A stretch of 64,000 nt of DNA from Tatumella ptyseos ATCC 33301 (GTDB taxonomy: Bacteria > Pseudomonadota > Gammaproteobacteria > Enterobacterales > Enterobacteriaceae), in assembly GCF_000735525.1 (NCBI RefSeq), contig NZ_JMPR01000027.1, forward strand, positions 90,770 through 154,769, in the 5' to 3' direction. Shown one piece after another: positions 20,186-31,955 of this stretch. A program made the position numbers and the translations under genes. The notes beneath the pieces are model-generated. The model searched no databases, was not told the DNA's origin, and was given only the letters and a program-made list of their open reading frames with translations. Each line of letters starts with the position of its first letter. Position 1 is the stretch's first letter.

Positions 20186-20242
20186 ATCAAGACAGTTGCA
20201 TAATCTTAAATAAATCTACACTGTTTCTGTTGAATGACAACA

Positions 20243-20500
20243 TTACTCAAGTTCAGCCATCAGACTGACCAGATGTTCAACAGCCTGCTGCTCATCTTCA
20301 CCTTCAGCAGAGAGGGTGATGACCGTCCCTTGTGTCAGACCCAGCGTCTGTAATTTGAACAGACTTTTGGCGCTGGCGGACTTGCCATTTGAGGTAACAG
20401 TAATTTCAGACTGGAAAGCCTTAGCTTCTTTGACAAACTGCGCTGCAGGACGGGTATGTAAACCGTTAGGAGCTGTGATAGTTACTTCTTGCTGAAACAT
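20243..20500 (-). CDS. ptsH: Phosphocarrier protein HPr
   Basis: Histidine-containing phosphocarrier, 85 residues, central to the PTS. His15 ('[13 protein letters not shown]') is the phosphorylation site and Ser46 lies in '[15 protein letters not shown]'. The sequence is nearly the same as E. coli HPr. A good ribosome site GGGGAAA precedes the ATG. It is the first gene of the pts operon; a CRP-like site lies about 215 bases upstream. Confidence 0.97.
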   Translation of the reverse strand: MFQQEVTITAPNGLHTRPAAQFVKEAKAFQSEITVTSNGKSASAKSLFKLQTLGLTQGTVITLSAEGEDEQQAVEHLVSLMAELE

Positions 20501-20678
20501 TTTATTTCCCCAACGTTATCAGAGTTTATTGCTGGCACCGGAGCCGGAATACGTCCCTATGGATCCCGGCGACAGGGCTCATCAGTACGGACAATCTCAG
20601 TGAGCAGAGGCGGTTTTGCGTGCTCATGGATTGCAGTGAACCCGCACACCGGACCCGATCATTATGCCGCTAATGCGG

Positions 20679-20722
20679 ATTATGCCCTATCTGTTATTGT
20701 GCGGGTTTTGATCCGCTTCATA
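20679..20722 (-). promoter_or_regulatory. CRP-like site with -10 for the pts operon
   Basis: On the minus strand TATGA-N6-TCAAA (20722-20707) matches the CRP consensus TGTGA-N6-TCACA with one mismatch per arm. A CATAAT -10 lies at 20684-20679, and the centre-to-centre distance of 33 bases fits a class II CRP promoter (site near -41.5). E. coli ptsH is also CRP-activated from upstream promoters. Confidence 0.45.
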
Positions 20723-20826
20723 ACAATGACTATTTATTTCGGGCTTCTAAATAAATATCAGCGTTGATAGCAAACCCCGGTACCAAAAAGCAATACGATT
20801 TAGGGTGAAAATGAGATCGGGGACAC

Positions 20827-20853
20827 AAAAAAAGCACCCGTAGGTGCTTTTTC
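20827..20853 (-). terminator. Terminator after cysK (symmetrical)
   Basis: AAAGCACC-TACG-GGTGCTTT forms an 8-bp stem flanked by A-runs and T-runs on both strands. On the minus strand it follows the cysK stop by about 35 bases and has seven T after the stem. Confidence 0.85.
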
Positions 20854-20887
20854 AGGCAGAGGATCGGCCAGCGTAAGCTGCTGATTA

Positions 20888-21856
20888 TTAGCCAAGTTCC
20901 TTTTCAGTGAACAGGTCAGCAAATAATGCAGTACTGAGGTAGCGTTCTCCGGAAGAAGGCAGAATGACGACAATATTTTTATCGGCGAATTCCGGTTCCT
21001 GTTGCAGCTTCAGCGCCGCGGCAACGGCTGCCCCGGAGGAGATCCCGGCAAGAATACCTTCGGATTCCATCAACTGGCGTGCGGTGGAGATAGCTTCTTC
21101 ATTGGTGATAGCGACGACGCGGTCAACCAGTGATAAATCCAGGTTTTCCGGGATAAAACCGGCACCGATCCCCTGAATTTTGTGCGGGCCGGGTTTAATT
21201 TCTTCACCTGCCAGTGCCTGAGCGATCACCGGAGAGTCTGTCGGTTCAACCGCAACACTCACCAGTGATTTTTTACCCCGGGTATTTTTCAGGTAACGGC
21301 TGACGCCGGTCAGCGTTCCTCCGGTGCCGACACCGGCAATAAAGACATCCACATCACCGTCAGTATCTTCCCAGATTTCAGGACCGGTGGTTTTTTCATG
21401 GATCTCCGGGTTGGCAGGATTACTGAATTGCTGCAGCAGAACATATTTCGCCGGGTTACTGGCGACGATTTCTTCGGCTTTAGCAATGGCGCCTTTCATC
21501 CCCTGGGCCCCTGGCGTCAGTTCCAGGTTGGCACCGAGGGCCTTGAGTAATTTACGACGCTCAACGGACATGGTTTCCGGCATGGTCAGTGTCAGTTTAT
21601 AACCACGCGCCGCCGCCACATAGGCCAGAGCGATACCGGTATTGCCGCTGGTGGGTTCAACCAGTTCCACTCCGGGTTTCAGGATACCGCGTTTCTCCGC
21701 ATCCCAAATCATATTGGCGCCGATACGGCATTTAACGCTAAAGCTTGGATTACGCGATTCAACCTTTGCCAGAATACGCCCGTTACCAATACGGTTTAGC
21801 CTGACCAACGGAGTATGGCCAATGGTTAAAGAATTATCTTCGTAAATCTTACTCAT
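20888..21856 (-). CDS. cysK: Cysteine synthase A (O-acetylserine sulfhydrylase A)
   Basis: Main PLP-dependent cysteine synthase, 322 residues, using sulfide and O-acetylserine and forming a complex with serine acetyltransferase CysE. The PLP lysine is Lys42 ('[16 protein letters not shown]'), with the substrate loop '[16 protein letters not shown]', the phosphate site '[15 protein letters not shown]' and '[12 protein letters not shown]'. AAGGA lies ahead of the ATG. Its own promoter is likely in the 117-base gap to cysZ (a TATTCT -10 is plausible); in E. coli the gene is activated by CysB. Confidence 0.96.
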   Translation of the reverse strand: MSKIYEDNSLTIGHTPLVRLNRIGNGRILAKVESRNPSFSVKCRIGANMIWDAEKRGILKPGVELVEPTSGNTGIALAYVAAARGYKLTLTMPETMSVERRKLLKALGANLELTPGAQGMKGAIAKAEEIVASNPAKYVLLQQFSNPANPEIHEKTTGPEIWEDTDGDVDVFIAGVGTGGTLTGVSRYLKNTRGKKSLVSVAVEPTDSPVIAQALAGEEIKPGPHKIQGIGAGFIPENLDLSLVDRVVAITNEEAISTARQLMESEGILAGISSGAAVAAALKLQQEPEFADKNIVVILPSSGERYLSTALFADLFTEKELG

Positions 21857-21973
21857 AGCTTGTCCTTAACTCTTTGAAATGTGGAGCACGACATGAGAAT
21901 ACGCTTTCTTTTGAGACAGTGAAGGAAAGAAATCGTATATCCTTATTTCAGAGGGCAATAAAGACGGGTCTGC

Positions 21974-22765
21974 TTACCGGCTTTTCACGTTGCGCCGACC
22001 CTCTGCGGCAAGTGTTGCCGACAGGCCCCGGTACTGATCAACCCACATGGCTGTCGCACCGCAAACTGCGACGGGCATAATGACCAGATTAATCACCGGG
22101 ATCAGGGTAAACACGCTGACCAGTGCGCCAAATTGTAAGTGCGCACTCCGGTGAGAGCCCAGCGCCTGGCGCATGGTCAGAAACGGAACGCGGTGGTTAT
22201 CAAAGGGATAGTCACAGTATTGAATGGCCATCATCCATGCCCCGAAAAGAAACCAGAGCAGGGGAGCGAGAGTCTGCCCGATACCCGGGATAAAATGGAC
22301 CAGTAGCAGGGCTATGGCCCGGGGCAGGTAATATTTAAGCTTAAGCCACTCGCGCCACATAATGCGGGGCAAATCCTTGATCAGTCCGGCCCAGCTTGTC
22401 TCCGGAAGAGGGTTGCCGGTGAGTTTGTTTTCGAGCTGTTCAGCCAGCAGTCCGCAAAAAGGGGCGGCAATCCAGTTGGCAAGGGTCGAGAAAAAATAGC
22501 CAAAAACAAGCAGCAGCGAGACAACCGCCAGTGGCCAGATAAGGTAATCCAGCCATTGCAGCCAGTGCGGAATGTGTCCTGATAATTCCGGGATCCAGAC
22601 GTTCAGTCGTTTAAATAACCAGATAAATGCAGAGCCCATTAACAGCACATTGACCAGTAACGGCACGATAACATAGCGGCGGATGCCCGGCAGCGTCGCC
22701 AGGTGCCACCCCTGACGAAAGTAGTCAACACCATTGACCGCTATTTTTGTTTTTCCTTCCTGCAT
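21974..22765 (-). CDS. cysZ: Sulfate permease CysZ
   Basis: Inner-membrane sulfate channel of 263 residues (DUF540 family) that supplies sulfate for reductive assimilation. Typical blocks: '[13 protein letters not shown]', '[26 protein letters not shown]', 'IPGIGQ' and '[14 protein letters not shown]'. There are about four hydrophobic helices. AGGAG lies ahead of the ATG. It lies upstream of cysK on the same strand and is divergent from zipA, as in E. coli. Confidence 0.95.
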   Translation of the reverse strand: MQEGKTKIAVNGVDYFRQGWHLATLPGIRRYVIVPLLVNVLLMGSAFIWLFKRLNVWIPELSGHIPHWLQWLDYLIWPLAVVSLLLVFGYFFSTLANWIAAPFCGLLAEQLENKLTGNPLPETSWAGLIKDLPRIMWREWLKLKYYLPRAIALLLVHFIPGIGQTLAPLLWFLFGAWMMAIQYCDYPFDNHRVPFLTMRQALGSHRSAHLQFGALVSVFTLIPVINLVIMPVAVCGATAMWVDQYRGLSATLAAEGRRNVKSR

Positions 22766-22976
22766 TCAATTATTCTCCTGATGTAACTGAGGCATATCAT
22801 AGCGTTGTTTCGCGGACGGGTAAGTAAATATTGGTTAAAAAGTCAGCGGTTGCACGACAGATAGCATATTATTTGTCAGAAAGTACTATGCAGACTTGCA
22901 CTTGTCCGGCCCTGCAAATACATTTAAAGGTAAAGGTGCCTTTTTTAGGCAAAGTATTGGAACAACAGAGAATACA

Positions 22977-24029
22977 ATGATGCAGGATTTGCGTCTGATA
23001 TTAATCGTTGTTGGTGCGGTTGCCATCGTTGCACTTCTCCTGCATGGTCTGTGGACCAATCGTAAGGAGCGGTCTTCTGTATTTCGCGATCGCCCGCACA
23101 AACGTCTGAAACAACGTAACGATGATGATCTCAGCTTAGAGGAAGAAGAAGGTGTCTCTGATTTTCGCGCCAGTCGTGAATATGAGGAGGAGCCGGCTCC
23201 GGCTGAGAAACGTGCCACCCGCGCGCCTGAGGTTAAGCCTGCGCTGAAGAAATCACTGCGTGACCGGCCTGAACCTTCAGCCGATCCATTGATGGATGCC
23301 AGAACAGACTATGAAGCCGCGCAACCGGAGTTGAAGGCCGAAACCCATCAGCCATCAGTCAGTCCGGAGCATACGGAGTCTGTGGCGGATAATGCCTATG
23401 CAGCACCGGGCATCAGCAGTGTACCGAAAACGCCCGCGCAGGAGAGTGTTTCTGCACCACGGGAAGAGAAACGTACACCGCAGTCTGAACCTGCGTATGA
23501 GTATGAGGCTGAAGTCGCTGAAGAGTCTGCAACGGAAGGTACGCCTTCTGAGGCTGACCCCTCAGTACCGGAAAGTGCCGACGCACCCGCGGCGGAAAAC
23601 CAGGAAAGGGCCAAAGAAGCGGTACTGGTACTGCATGTTTCTGCCCATACCGGCGGAGAGCTGAATGGCGAGCCTTTATTACAGGCTATCCTGCAGGCCG
23701 GTTTCCAGTTTGGTGAAATGAACATTTTCCACCGGCATCTGAATCCGTCCGGCAGCGGCCCGGTACTGTTCAGTCTGGCGAATATGATGAAGCCCGGCTC
23801 TTTTGACCCGGAACAGATGGGTGACTTTACCACGCCGGGCGTTTCGATTTTCATGATGGTTCCTTCTTACGGGGATGCACATCAGAACTTCAAGCTGATG
23901 TTACAGTCCGCACAGCGTATTGCGGATGATGTGGGCGCGGTGGTCCTTGATGATGAACGCAGGATGATCACTCCACAGAAACTGGAAGTGTACAAAGCAC
24001 GTATCCGGGAAGTTACTGAAATCGCTTAA
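22977..24029 (+). CDS. zipA: Cell division protein ZipA
   Basis: Bitopic division protein that tethers FtsZ to the inner membrane. The ATG at 22977 gives '[14 protein letters not shown]', identical in form to E. coli; an in-frame ATG 81 bases upstream would add a non-homologous tail. There is one N-terminal membrane helix (about 5-25), a basic patch (RDRPHKR), a long acidic, Pro/Glu/Ala-rich linker (about 45-205) and the conserved C-terminal FtsZ-binding domain ('[22 protein letters not shown]', '[16 protein letters not shown]'). The linker is the least conserved part. Length is 350 residues. Confidence 0.95.
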   Translation: MMQDLRLILIVVGAVAIVALLLHGLWTNRKERSSVFRDRPHKRLKQRNDDDLSLEEEEGVSDFRASREYEEEPAPAEKRATRAPEVKPALKKSLRDRPEPSADPLMDARTDYEAAQPELKAETHQPSVSPEHTESVADNAYAAPGISSVPKTPAQESVSAPREEKRTPQSEPAYEYEAEVAEESATEGTPSEADPSVPESADAPAAENQERAKEAVLVLHVSAHTGGELNGEPLLQAILQAGFQFGEMNIFHRHLNPSGSGPVLFSLANMMKPGSFDPEQMGDFTTPGVSIFMMVPSYGDAHQNFKLMLQSAQRIADDVGAVVLDDERRMITPQKLEVYKARIREVTEIA

Positions 24030-24047
24030 TCGTTAATTTGTCTCAAT

Positions 24048-26110
<2,063 letters not shown>

Positions 26111-26112
26111 TT

Positions 26113-26337
26113 CTGGACAAGCAGGATCTTATTGCACTGGCCAATACCCGTATGCCCTTCGGAAAATATCAGGGACGGCTGCTGATTGACCTGCCTGAAG
26201 AGTACCTGTTGTGGTTTGCCCGCAAAGAGGTTTTTCCCGCAGGCCATCTTGGGGAATTAATGCAGCTGGCGCTGGTGATTAAGACAGAAGGGTTGCAGGG
26301 GCTGGTGGATCCGCTACGGAAAGGCACAGGGTACTGA
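26113..26337 (+). CDS. ypeB: YpeB-like DUF3820 protein, apparently starting at CTG
   Basis: A 74-residue protein of the DUF3820 family, matching E. coli YpeB, which also lies after ligA. Conserved core: 'MPFGKYQGRLLIDLPEEYLL', 'WFARKEVFPAGHLGELM', 'IKTEGL'. The only ATG in frame (26152) would delete the first 13 conserved residues (xDKQDLIALANTR). Homology places the start at CTG 26113-26115, which has GGGAGG at the right distance (six bases) inside the end of ligA. ATT at 26110 is the other option but sits too close to the ribosome site. The biochemical function is unknown. Confidence 0.85.
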   Translation: MDKQDLIALANTRMPFGKYQGRLLIDLPEEYLLWFARKEVFPAGHLGELMQLALVIKTEGLQGLVDPLRKGTGY

Positions 26338-26349
26338 GTACCCTGTGCC
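26323..26349 (+). terminator. 12-bp hairpin over the ypeB stop codon
   Basis: GGCACAGGGTAC and GTACCCTGTGCC pair perfectly around a 3-base loop that is exactly the TGA stop of ypeB. It lies between convergent genes (ypeB and the outer-membrane factor). Neither side has a strong T-run, so it may protect transcript ends or terminate weakly in both directions. Confidence 0.5.
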
Positions 26350-26355
26350 TGGCAG

Positions 26356-27888
26356 TTACTGTGCGGTGACGCCGGTTTTCGGGGTGGCTCCGAACACCGG
26401 ATAATCCGGCAGTGATACGGCCTGATAGTTTTCCCAGCCACCGCCCAGCGCTTTGTACAATGCGACCAGGTCGGTGGCTGTCTGTGCACGGACACTGATC
26501 AACTGTAACTGTGTTTGTGCCAGCTGGCGTTGAGCATCCAGTGCATTGATATAGCTGCTGAGACCTTTTGAATAGCTTTCTTTGGCCAATGAAAATGCCT
26601 GTTGCAGGGCATCCGCAGAGGCTTGTAACGAGGTCAGTTGTTGCTGATCTGCACGGTAACTCACCAGTCCGTTTTCTACTTCCTGTAAGGCTTTTAGCAC
26701 GGTATTTCTGTAGTCCAGAGCGGCACTCGCCTGAGACGCCCGGGCAAGCCTGACCTGAGACACCAATTGCCCTCCCTGGAAGATAGGCAGTGAGATCCCG
26801 GGGCCAATGCTATAAAAATGACTGCTCCAGTCATCAAGATAGCTGGCATCAGTATTCCTGACGCCCAACTGGCCTGTCAGTGAAATATCCGGAAAGAGCT
26901 GTGCAACCGAAACTCCGATATCTGCGGTACGGGCATGCAGTGTGGCTTCTGCCTCCTGAATATCCGGTCGCCGCCGGGCGAGCTCCGCCGGGACGCCGAC
27001 GGAAATCATCGCGGGCAGGGCAGGTAACGGCTTCACTTGCTGTAGTTCGTTATCCAGCGTGCCCGGGGCTTTGCCCAGCAGCACCGCCAGTCCGTTCATG
27101 GCCTGACTGATTTGCGCCTGATATTGTGGTAGCTGCGCTTCAAGTGACGTCACCTGGGCAGTGGCGCTTTGCAGATCGGTGGCCGGGGCCAGGCCGTTCT
27201 GCATCTGACTTTCGGTCAGTTGCTGTGTCTGGCGGGCAATGGTGACCTGCTCTTCGGTAACCTGCGTCATTGCCTGAGCCGCACGTAACTGCAGATAGGT
27301 ACGGGCGACTTCGGCTTCCAGTGAGACTAACGCATCATTACGTTGTTCGATAGCTGACAGCTGTTCGGCCTGCGCCATTTCTCTCTGTCGGCGCACTTTT
27401 CCCCAGAGATCCAGCTCCCAGCGGGTATCAAATCCGCCCTGATAAAAGTTCACACTGCCGGTCGCTGAATTGACCAGCTGACTGCTTTCCTCGTTCAGAT
27501 TGTCGTAGACACCGTGTGATTTAAGCAGCCCTTTCAGACCTTCCTGCTGGCGGGCATAGCTGGCCTGCGCACTGAGTGTCGGGAAAAAGCCTCCGGTCGC
27601 CTCGTTAACCTGTTCACGGGCGCCGGCGATCCGCAGTACCGTCTGTTGCAGGGTCAGGTTACCGGCAATCGCCCGCCGGATCAGACTGTCCAGTTGCGGA
27701 TCATTAAAGTTCTTCCACCAGCTGACAGATGTATCGGCCGTTTCCGGACGGGATTGCTGAGTTGAGCTAAGATTGTGCCAGTTAGCCGGTAACTGATTTT
27801 CCGGGGCATGAAAATCCGGGCCCACGCTGCATCCTGCCAGTAACAGACTGACAAAAACGGCACTTAAGCGATAACTGACAGATCGCAT
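26356..27888 (-). CDS. Outer-membrane efflux lipoprotein (NodT/OprM type)
   Basis: TolC-like channel component of a tripartite pump. From the ATG at 27888 (AAGGA seven bases upstream) the protein is 510 residues with a lipoprotein signal ending LLLAGC at Cys20. The body shows the two repeated outer-membrane efflux domains: 'SWWKNFNDPQLDSLI', 'FDTRWELDLWGKVRR', 'VPAELARRRPDIQEAEATLHARTADIGV' region and 'LFPDISLTG'. It is the third gene of an EmrA-EmrB-type operon, starting 16 bases after the MFS gene. An upstream in-frame ATG at 27921 would overlap that gene and is less likely. Confidence 0.88.
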   Translation of the reverse strand: MRSVSYRLSAVFVSLLLAGCSVGPDFHAPENQLPANWHNLSSTQQSRPETADTSVSWWKNFNDPQLDSLIRRAIAGNLTLQQTVLRIAGAREQVNEATGGFFPTLSAQASYARQQEGLKGLLKSHGVYDNLNEESSQLVNSATGSVNFYQGGFDTRWELDLWGKVRRQREMAQAEQLSAIEQRNDALVSLEAEVARTYLQLRAAQAMTQVTEEQVTIARQTQQLTESQMQNGLAPATDLQSATAQVTSLEAQLPQYQAQISQAMNGLAVLLGKAPGTLDNELQQVKPLPALPAMISVGVPAELARRRPDIQEAEATLHARTADIGVSVAQLFPDISLTGQLGVRNTDASYLDDWSSHFYSIGPGISLPIFQGGQLVSQVRLARASQASAALDYRNTVLKALQEVENGLVSYRADQQQLTSLQASADALQQAFSLAKESYSKGLSSYINALDAQRQLAQTQLQLISVRAQTATDLVALYKALGGGWENYQAVSLPDYPVFGATPKTGVTAQ

Positions 27889-27904
27889 AGTAATTTCCTT
27901 CATT

Positions 27905-29476
27905 TTAATGGCCTCCGGCACTGCCTTCGCTTTTGACCGGTGCCAGCAATAAACAAAACGGTAACAGGATCAGGCCGATAATACAGAGGCCGAAAAAGAC
28001 GTCCACATAGGCGAGAAAACGGGCCTGACTTATCATCTGCTGATAGAGTTGACCTGTGGCCAGGGAGGTCGCATTCCCGACGGCGTTTGAAAAGTTCTGT
28101 ATCGCCTGTGCCATCTGGGACACCGCCTGATTAAATTGCTGGTTCAGAGGGGTCATATTGGCCGAGAGGTAGGCGGAATGCGTTTGTGACCGTTCGGTAA
28201 TGGCTGCCGTGGACAGTGAAATCCCGATAGAGCCTGCCACGTTACGGAACATGGTGAACAGCGCCGAGGCATCGCCGTTAAGCTTTTGGGGGATCGAGAT
28301 AAATGCAATGGTCGTTAACGGTACAAACAGGAATCCCAGGCCGACGGATTGCATGCTACGCATAATCACCAGTGAGGTAAAATCGAGGTCAGGCGTCAGC
28401 ATCATTCCCGAGTACAGAAACGAAAGAGCCAGGCAGGCAAAACCAAACATAATAATGTAGCGGGTCTGCACTATCGGCATCAGTTTCAGCACAACAGGGA
28501 TGGTCAGGATGACACAAATGGCACCTGGTGTGAGTACCAGACCGGCGAGGGTTGCGGTGTAGCTCAGCTCCTGTTGCGCCAGTTGCGGGATAACGACCGA
28601 ACTGCCATAAAGGATAAACGCCATGCCAGCCATCAGTAAGCCAGAAACCCGGAAATTACGGTCCCGCATCACCAGAATGTCGACGACCGGTTTGCGGGTA
28701 TACATCAGCCAGTAAACCGCGCCAGTGATCCCGATGACCGCCAGGGTGGCAAACAGAATAATAAAGTTCGATGAAAACCAGTCTTCATCTTCTCCGCGAT
28801 CGAGAAAAACCTGTAAGCATCCCAGTCCAAGGGTAATGAGCCCGATACCGATGTAATCGATACTCAGAGTGCCTTTAGCCGCTTTTTTCTCCCAGGGCGG
28901 ATCTTCCAGCAGCTGATAAATCGCCAGTGCAGTCATGACCCCGACCGGAATATTAATAAAGAAAATCCAGCGCCAGCTGAAGTTATCGGTGATCCATCCC
29001 CCCAGCGTCGGTCCGATAACCGGAGCGACAATGATGGCAATTGAGGATAAACCGAATGCCTTTCCCCGGTCTTTTTTACTGAAATAGTCCAGTAACACAG
29101 ACTGCTGAACCGGCTGTAAACCGCCCCCGAAGAACCCCTGCAGGATGCGGAACAGAATCAACTGCCAGAGTTCGGTAGCCATGCCACACAGGAACGAGCA
29201 CAGCGTAAACATGACGATACATAACAGGAAGTAGTGTTTTCTGCCGAAGTACCGGCTCAGGAAGGCTGAAATAGGCAGGACAATACCGTTAGCCACTAAG
29301 TATGACGTCAGCACCCAGGTTGATTCATCGTAACTCGATGAGAGCGACCCTGCCACATGGGGCAGGGCGACATTAACGATGGTGGTATCCAGTACCTCCA
29401 TAAATACCGCCAGCGTTACCGTTAAGGCGACCAGCCAGGGGTTAGCAGACGGACGCCACTCCGCGGCACCACTCAT
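27905..29476 (-). CDS. DHA2-family MFS multidrug transporter (EmrB type)
   Basis: Inner-membrane proton-drug antiporter of 523 residues with about 14 membrane helices. Motif C/D1 'LDTTIVNVALPHVAGSL' near the start and 'PVIGPTLGGWITDNFSWRWIFFINIPVG' around residues 152-180 are hallmarks of the DHA2 (EmrB/QacA) subfamily. It pairs with the EmrA-like adaptor (four-base overlap) and an OprM-like exit channel, giving a complete pump. The true emrAB locus in E. coli lies elsewhere with mprA, and no MarR-type regulator is seen here, so this is probably a paralogous set. Confidence 0.9.
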   Translation of the reverse strand: MSGAAEWRPSANPWLVALTVTLAVFMEVLDTTIVNVALPHVAGSLSSSYDESTWVLTSYLVANGIVLPISAFLSRYFGRKHYFLLCIVMFTLCSFLCGMATELWQLILFRILQGFFGGGLQPVQQSVLLDYFSKKDRGKAFGLSSIAIIVAPVIGPTLGGWITDNFSWRWIFFINIPVGVMTALAIYQLLEDPPWEKKAAKGTLSIDYIGIGLITLGLGCLQVFLDRGEDEDWFSSNFIILFATLAVIGITGAVYWLMYTRKPVVDILVMRDRNFRVSGLLMAGMAFILYGSSVVIPQLAQQELSYTATLAGLVLTPGAICVILTIPVVLKLMPIVQTRYIIMFGFACLALSFLYSGMMLTPDLDFTSLVIMRSMQSVGLGFLFVPLTTIAFISIPQKLNGDASALFTMFRNVAGSIGISLSTAAITERSQTHSAYLSANMTPLNQQFNQAVSQMAQAIQNFSNAVGNATSLATGQLYQQMISQARFLAYVDVFFGLCIIGLILLPFCLLLAPVKSEGSAGGH

Positions 29477-30615
29477 TTTACGGTTACCTCAGGTTCTGCA
29501 GATAAGCCCAGCGGTAGCGGATGGTTAGGATCCAGTCCTTTATCAATAATAATTTTGACCGGCACGCGCTGAACGATTTTCACGAAGTTACCCGTGGCAT
29601 TTTCAGCCGGGAAGGAAGAAAACCGCGAACCGGAACCCATCTGGATACTGTCAACATGGCCCTGCAGTTTCAGAGAGGGCCAGGCATCGATACTGATATC
29701 GACATGGTCGCCGGGTTTCATGGATTGCAGCTGGGTTTCTTTGAAGTTGGCGGTGATCCAGATGTCCGGGGAAACCAGTGAGAACATACTGCTGCCAGCC
29801 TGAACCAGGCTACCCTGATCGACATTACGTTTAGTCACAAAACCGGTATAAGGGGCAGTCACGCGGGTATAAGAGAGGTTGAGTTCAGCGGTTTCCAGCT
29901 GAGCTTTCGCCTGAGTGACTTGCTGTCTGCGGGCTTCAACATTCGTTTCCTGTTGGCGGATCTGCAGTGCGACCTGCGAGGCCACCGCAACCTGCGCCGT
30001 GGCATTCTGATATTCCGCCTGTGCAGAGCGCCATTGGGCCGTGGCACTGTCAATGTTAGTCTGCGAGGTGGCTTTCGGGTCAACACCGTGCTGACGGCGA
30101 TAGGCAGCGGTGGCATTGTTCAGTTCAGCACGGGCTCTGGCCTGGCTTGCGATAGCCTGTTCTTTCTGCGCCGGATACTGAACTTTGGCAAGAGCTAACT
30201 GAGCTTCGGCCTGTTGAAGTTGTGCATTCGCCAGTGCCAGTTGAGCCTGAGCCTGGTCACGCTGAGCGATGGCATCACGCGGGTCAATAACGGCCAGCAA
30301 GTCCCCTTTATTGACCTTCTGATTATCTTTCACCAGTAACTGAGTCACATAGCCGGAGACCCGCGGAGAAACGATCACCGCGTTACCGTCGGTAAATGCA
30401 TCATCTGTCGTTTCGATACCACGGTTCATCAGCCAGTAGACAACCGCTGCGATAATCACCACAACCACAATAATCGCCAGGATGACCAGGGGTTTTTTAC
30501 CGGGGCGTTTTCGCTCATCCTCAGGCGGTGAATTCTCTTTCTTTTGCTGGTTACCCTGAGATGACGGGGTGGCAGCGTTCTTTCCCGCGCTCTCATCATG
30601 CGTCTGTTCGTTCAT
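29473..30615 (-). CDS. EmrA-like HlyD-family membrane fusion protein
   Basis: Periplasmic adaptor of 380 residues. The N-terminus is cytoplasmic and rich in polar residues (about 1-42), followed by one membrane helix (about 44-64), a biotinyl-lipoyl-like half domain ('ETTDDAFTDGNAVIVSPRVSGYV'-type stretch at about 71-93), a long coiled-coil hairpin rich in Ala/Gln (about 115-245), and the second lipoyl half and beta-barrel ('YTRVTAPYTGFVTKRNVDQGSLV' region). It links the EmrB-like pump to the outer-membrane channel. First gene of the three-gene operon. Confidence 0.9.
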   Translation of the reverse strand: MNEQTHDESAGKNAATPSSQGNQQKKENSPPEDERKRPGKKPLVILAIIVVVVIIAAVVYWLMNRGIETTDDAFTDGNAVIVSPRVSGYVTQLLVKDNQKVNKGDLLAVIDPRDAIAQRDQAQAQLALANAQLQQAEAQLALAKVQYPAQKEQAIASQARARAELNNATAAYRRQHGVDPKATSQTNIDSATAQWRSAQAEYQNATAQVAVASQVALQIRQQETNVEARRQQVTQAKAQLETAELNLSYTRVTAPYTGFVTKRNVDQGSLVQAGSSMFSLVSPDIWITANFKETQLQSMKPGDHVDISIDAWPSLKLQGHVDSIQMGSGSRFSSFPAENATGNFVKIVQRVPVKIIIDKGLDPNHPLPLGLSAEPEVTVK

Positions 30616-30856
30616 ATCTGCTTTTGCCTTTAAAAAGTGAAAAGTGAAGCTCTGAAACGCTTTTAGTTCAGTTTATTATTGTCACTGAGGTGGTGAGGCT
30701 GACTCAACGGACTGATTTGCCGTAATAGCACAGCACTAATCATTGACAGAGATAACAGAAAAATCAATAGCGGGAAAAACCGAAAATAACGGTGCCGGGG
30801 CAGCGCACATTATCAGATGCAGCGCAGGACCTGATGGTTTCTGCGCTGTGCCGGGA

Positions 30857-31864
30857 TCACTTACCGGAGGAGGCGGCGGGAATTTGTTCCTGCTCAGCGG
30901 CCTTATCGTTAAGTTTTCGGTAATGACGGGCAATAAATGAACAGGCCATCAGCTGAACCTGATGAAAAATCATCAGTGGTAACACAATGATACCGATAGT
31001 ACTGGCAGGAAACAGGATGTTTGCCATCGGCACACCGTTGGCCAGACTTTTCTTCGAACCACAAAACAGAATGGTGATTTCGTCCTGACGATTAAACCCG
31101 AAGCTGCGGGCTGCAATCACGTTAATAAGCAGCACGACGGATAATAATCCCAGACAACCGACGATGATCCACAGCATGGTTGCGAGGCTCACCTGATGCC
31201 AAATACCGTTAACCACGGCTTCGCTGAACGCGGAGTAGACCACCAGTAAAATAGACGTCTGATCCGTCTTACCAATCAGCGAGCGGTGTTTTTCTACCCA
31301 ACTGCCTATCCAGCGACGGGAAAAATGTCCCAGCAGGAACGGAACCAGTAATTGCAGCATGATTTTCCCGATCTGTTCCAGACCGTTGCCAGGTGCATTA
31401 CTGTGAACATGCATAACCAGCCCGACCAGCAGCGGAGACACAAAAATTCCCAGTAAGCTGGATGCCGAGGCACTGCACACGGCAGCCGCGACATTGCCTC
31501 CGGCAAGGGACGTAAAGGCAATGGAGGACTGCACGGTCGCAGGTAATATGCAGAGGTAGAGGAATCCGTTATAGAGATCCGCAGAGATGTTCAGTGGATG
31601 CCACCAGGCAAAAAGCAGACCGAGGATCGGGAACATAATAAAAGTACTGAACATGATCCACAGATGGAGCCGCCAATGGCTGCTGCCGGCAACTATTTTT
31701 TCCCGGGATAACTTTGCCCCATGCATAAAAAACAGTAATGCAATTGCCGCAGTGGTGAGCCATTCAAAAAACGGGACGAAACCGCCTTTTGCCGGCAGAA
31801 AAGTGGCCAGTAATACAGTAATGATGAGTTTGATCATCATCGGGTCAAGGCGTAGAAATCCCAT
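30857..31864 (-). CDS. yfeH: Bile acid:sodium symporter-like membrane protein YfeH
   Basis: Membrane protein of 335 residues, SBF-like family (about ten helices), orthologous to E. coli YfeH by long identical blocks such as 'FFEWLTTAAIALLFFMHGAKLSREKI', which spans about residues 32-57, 'LYLCILPATVQSSIAFTSLAGGNVA' and 'FCGSKKSLANGVPMANILFP'. Substrate is not established. It is divergent from the LysR gene yfeR, also as in E. coli, and is probably controlled by it. Confidence 0.92.
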   Translation of the reverse strand: MGFLRLDPMMIKLIITVLLATFLPAKGGFVPFFEWLTTAAIALLFFMHGAKLSREKIVAGSSHWRLHLWIMFSTFIMFPILGLLFAWWHPLNISADLYNGFLYLCILPATVQSSIAFTSLAGGNVAAAVCSASASSLLGIFVSPLLVGLVMHVHSNAPGNGLEQIGKIMLQLLVPFLLGHFSRRWIGSWVEKHRSLIGKTDQTSILLVVYSAFSEAVVNGIWHQVSLATMLWIIVGCLGLLSVVLLINVIAARSFGFNRQDEITILFCGSKKSLANGVPMANILFPASTIGIIVLPLMIFHQVQLMACSFIARHYRKLNDKAAEQEQIPAASSGK

Positions 31865-31955
31865 CGTTATTTTCCGAACTGAAATAAAAAATATTGTGCG
31901 GTAACAAAGCTTAGAAATAAAATTAATTTATCGAACCTATATATGAATGAAATAC

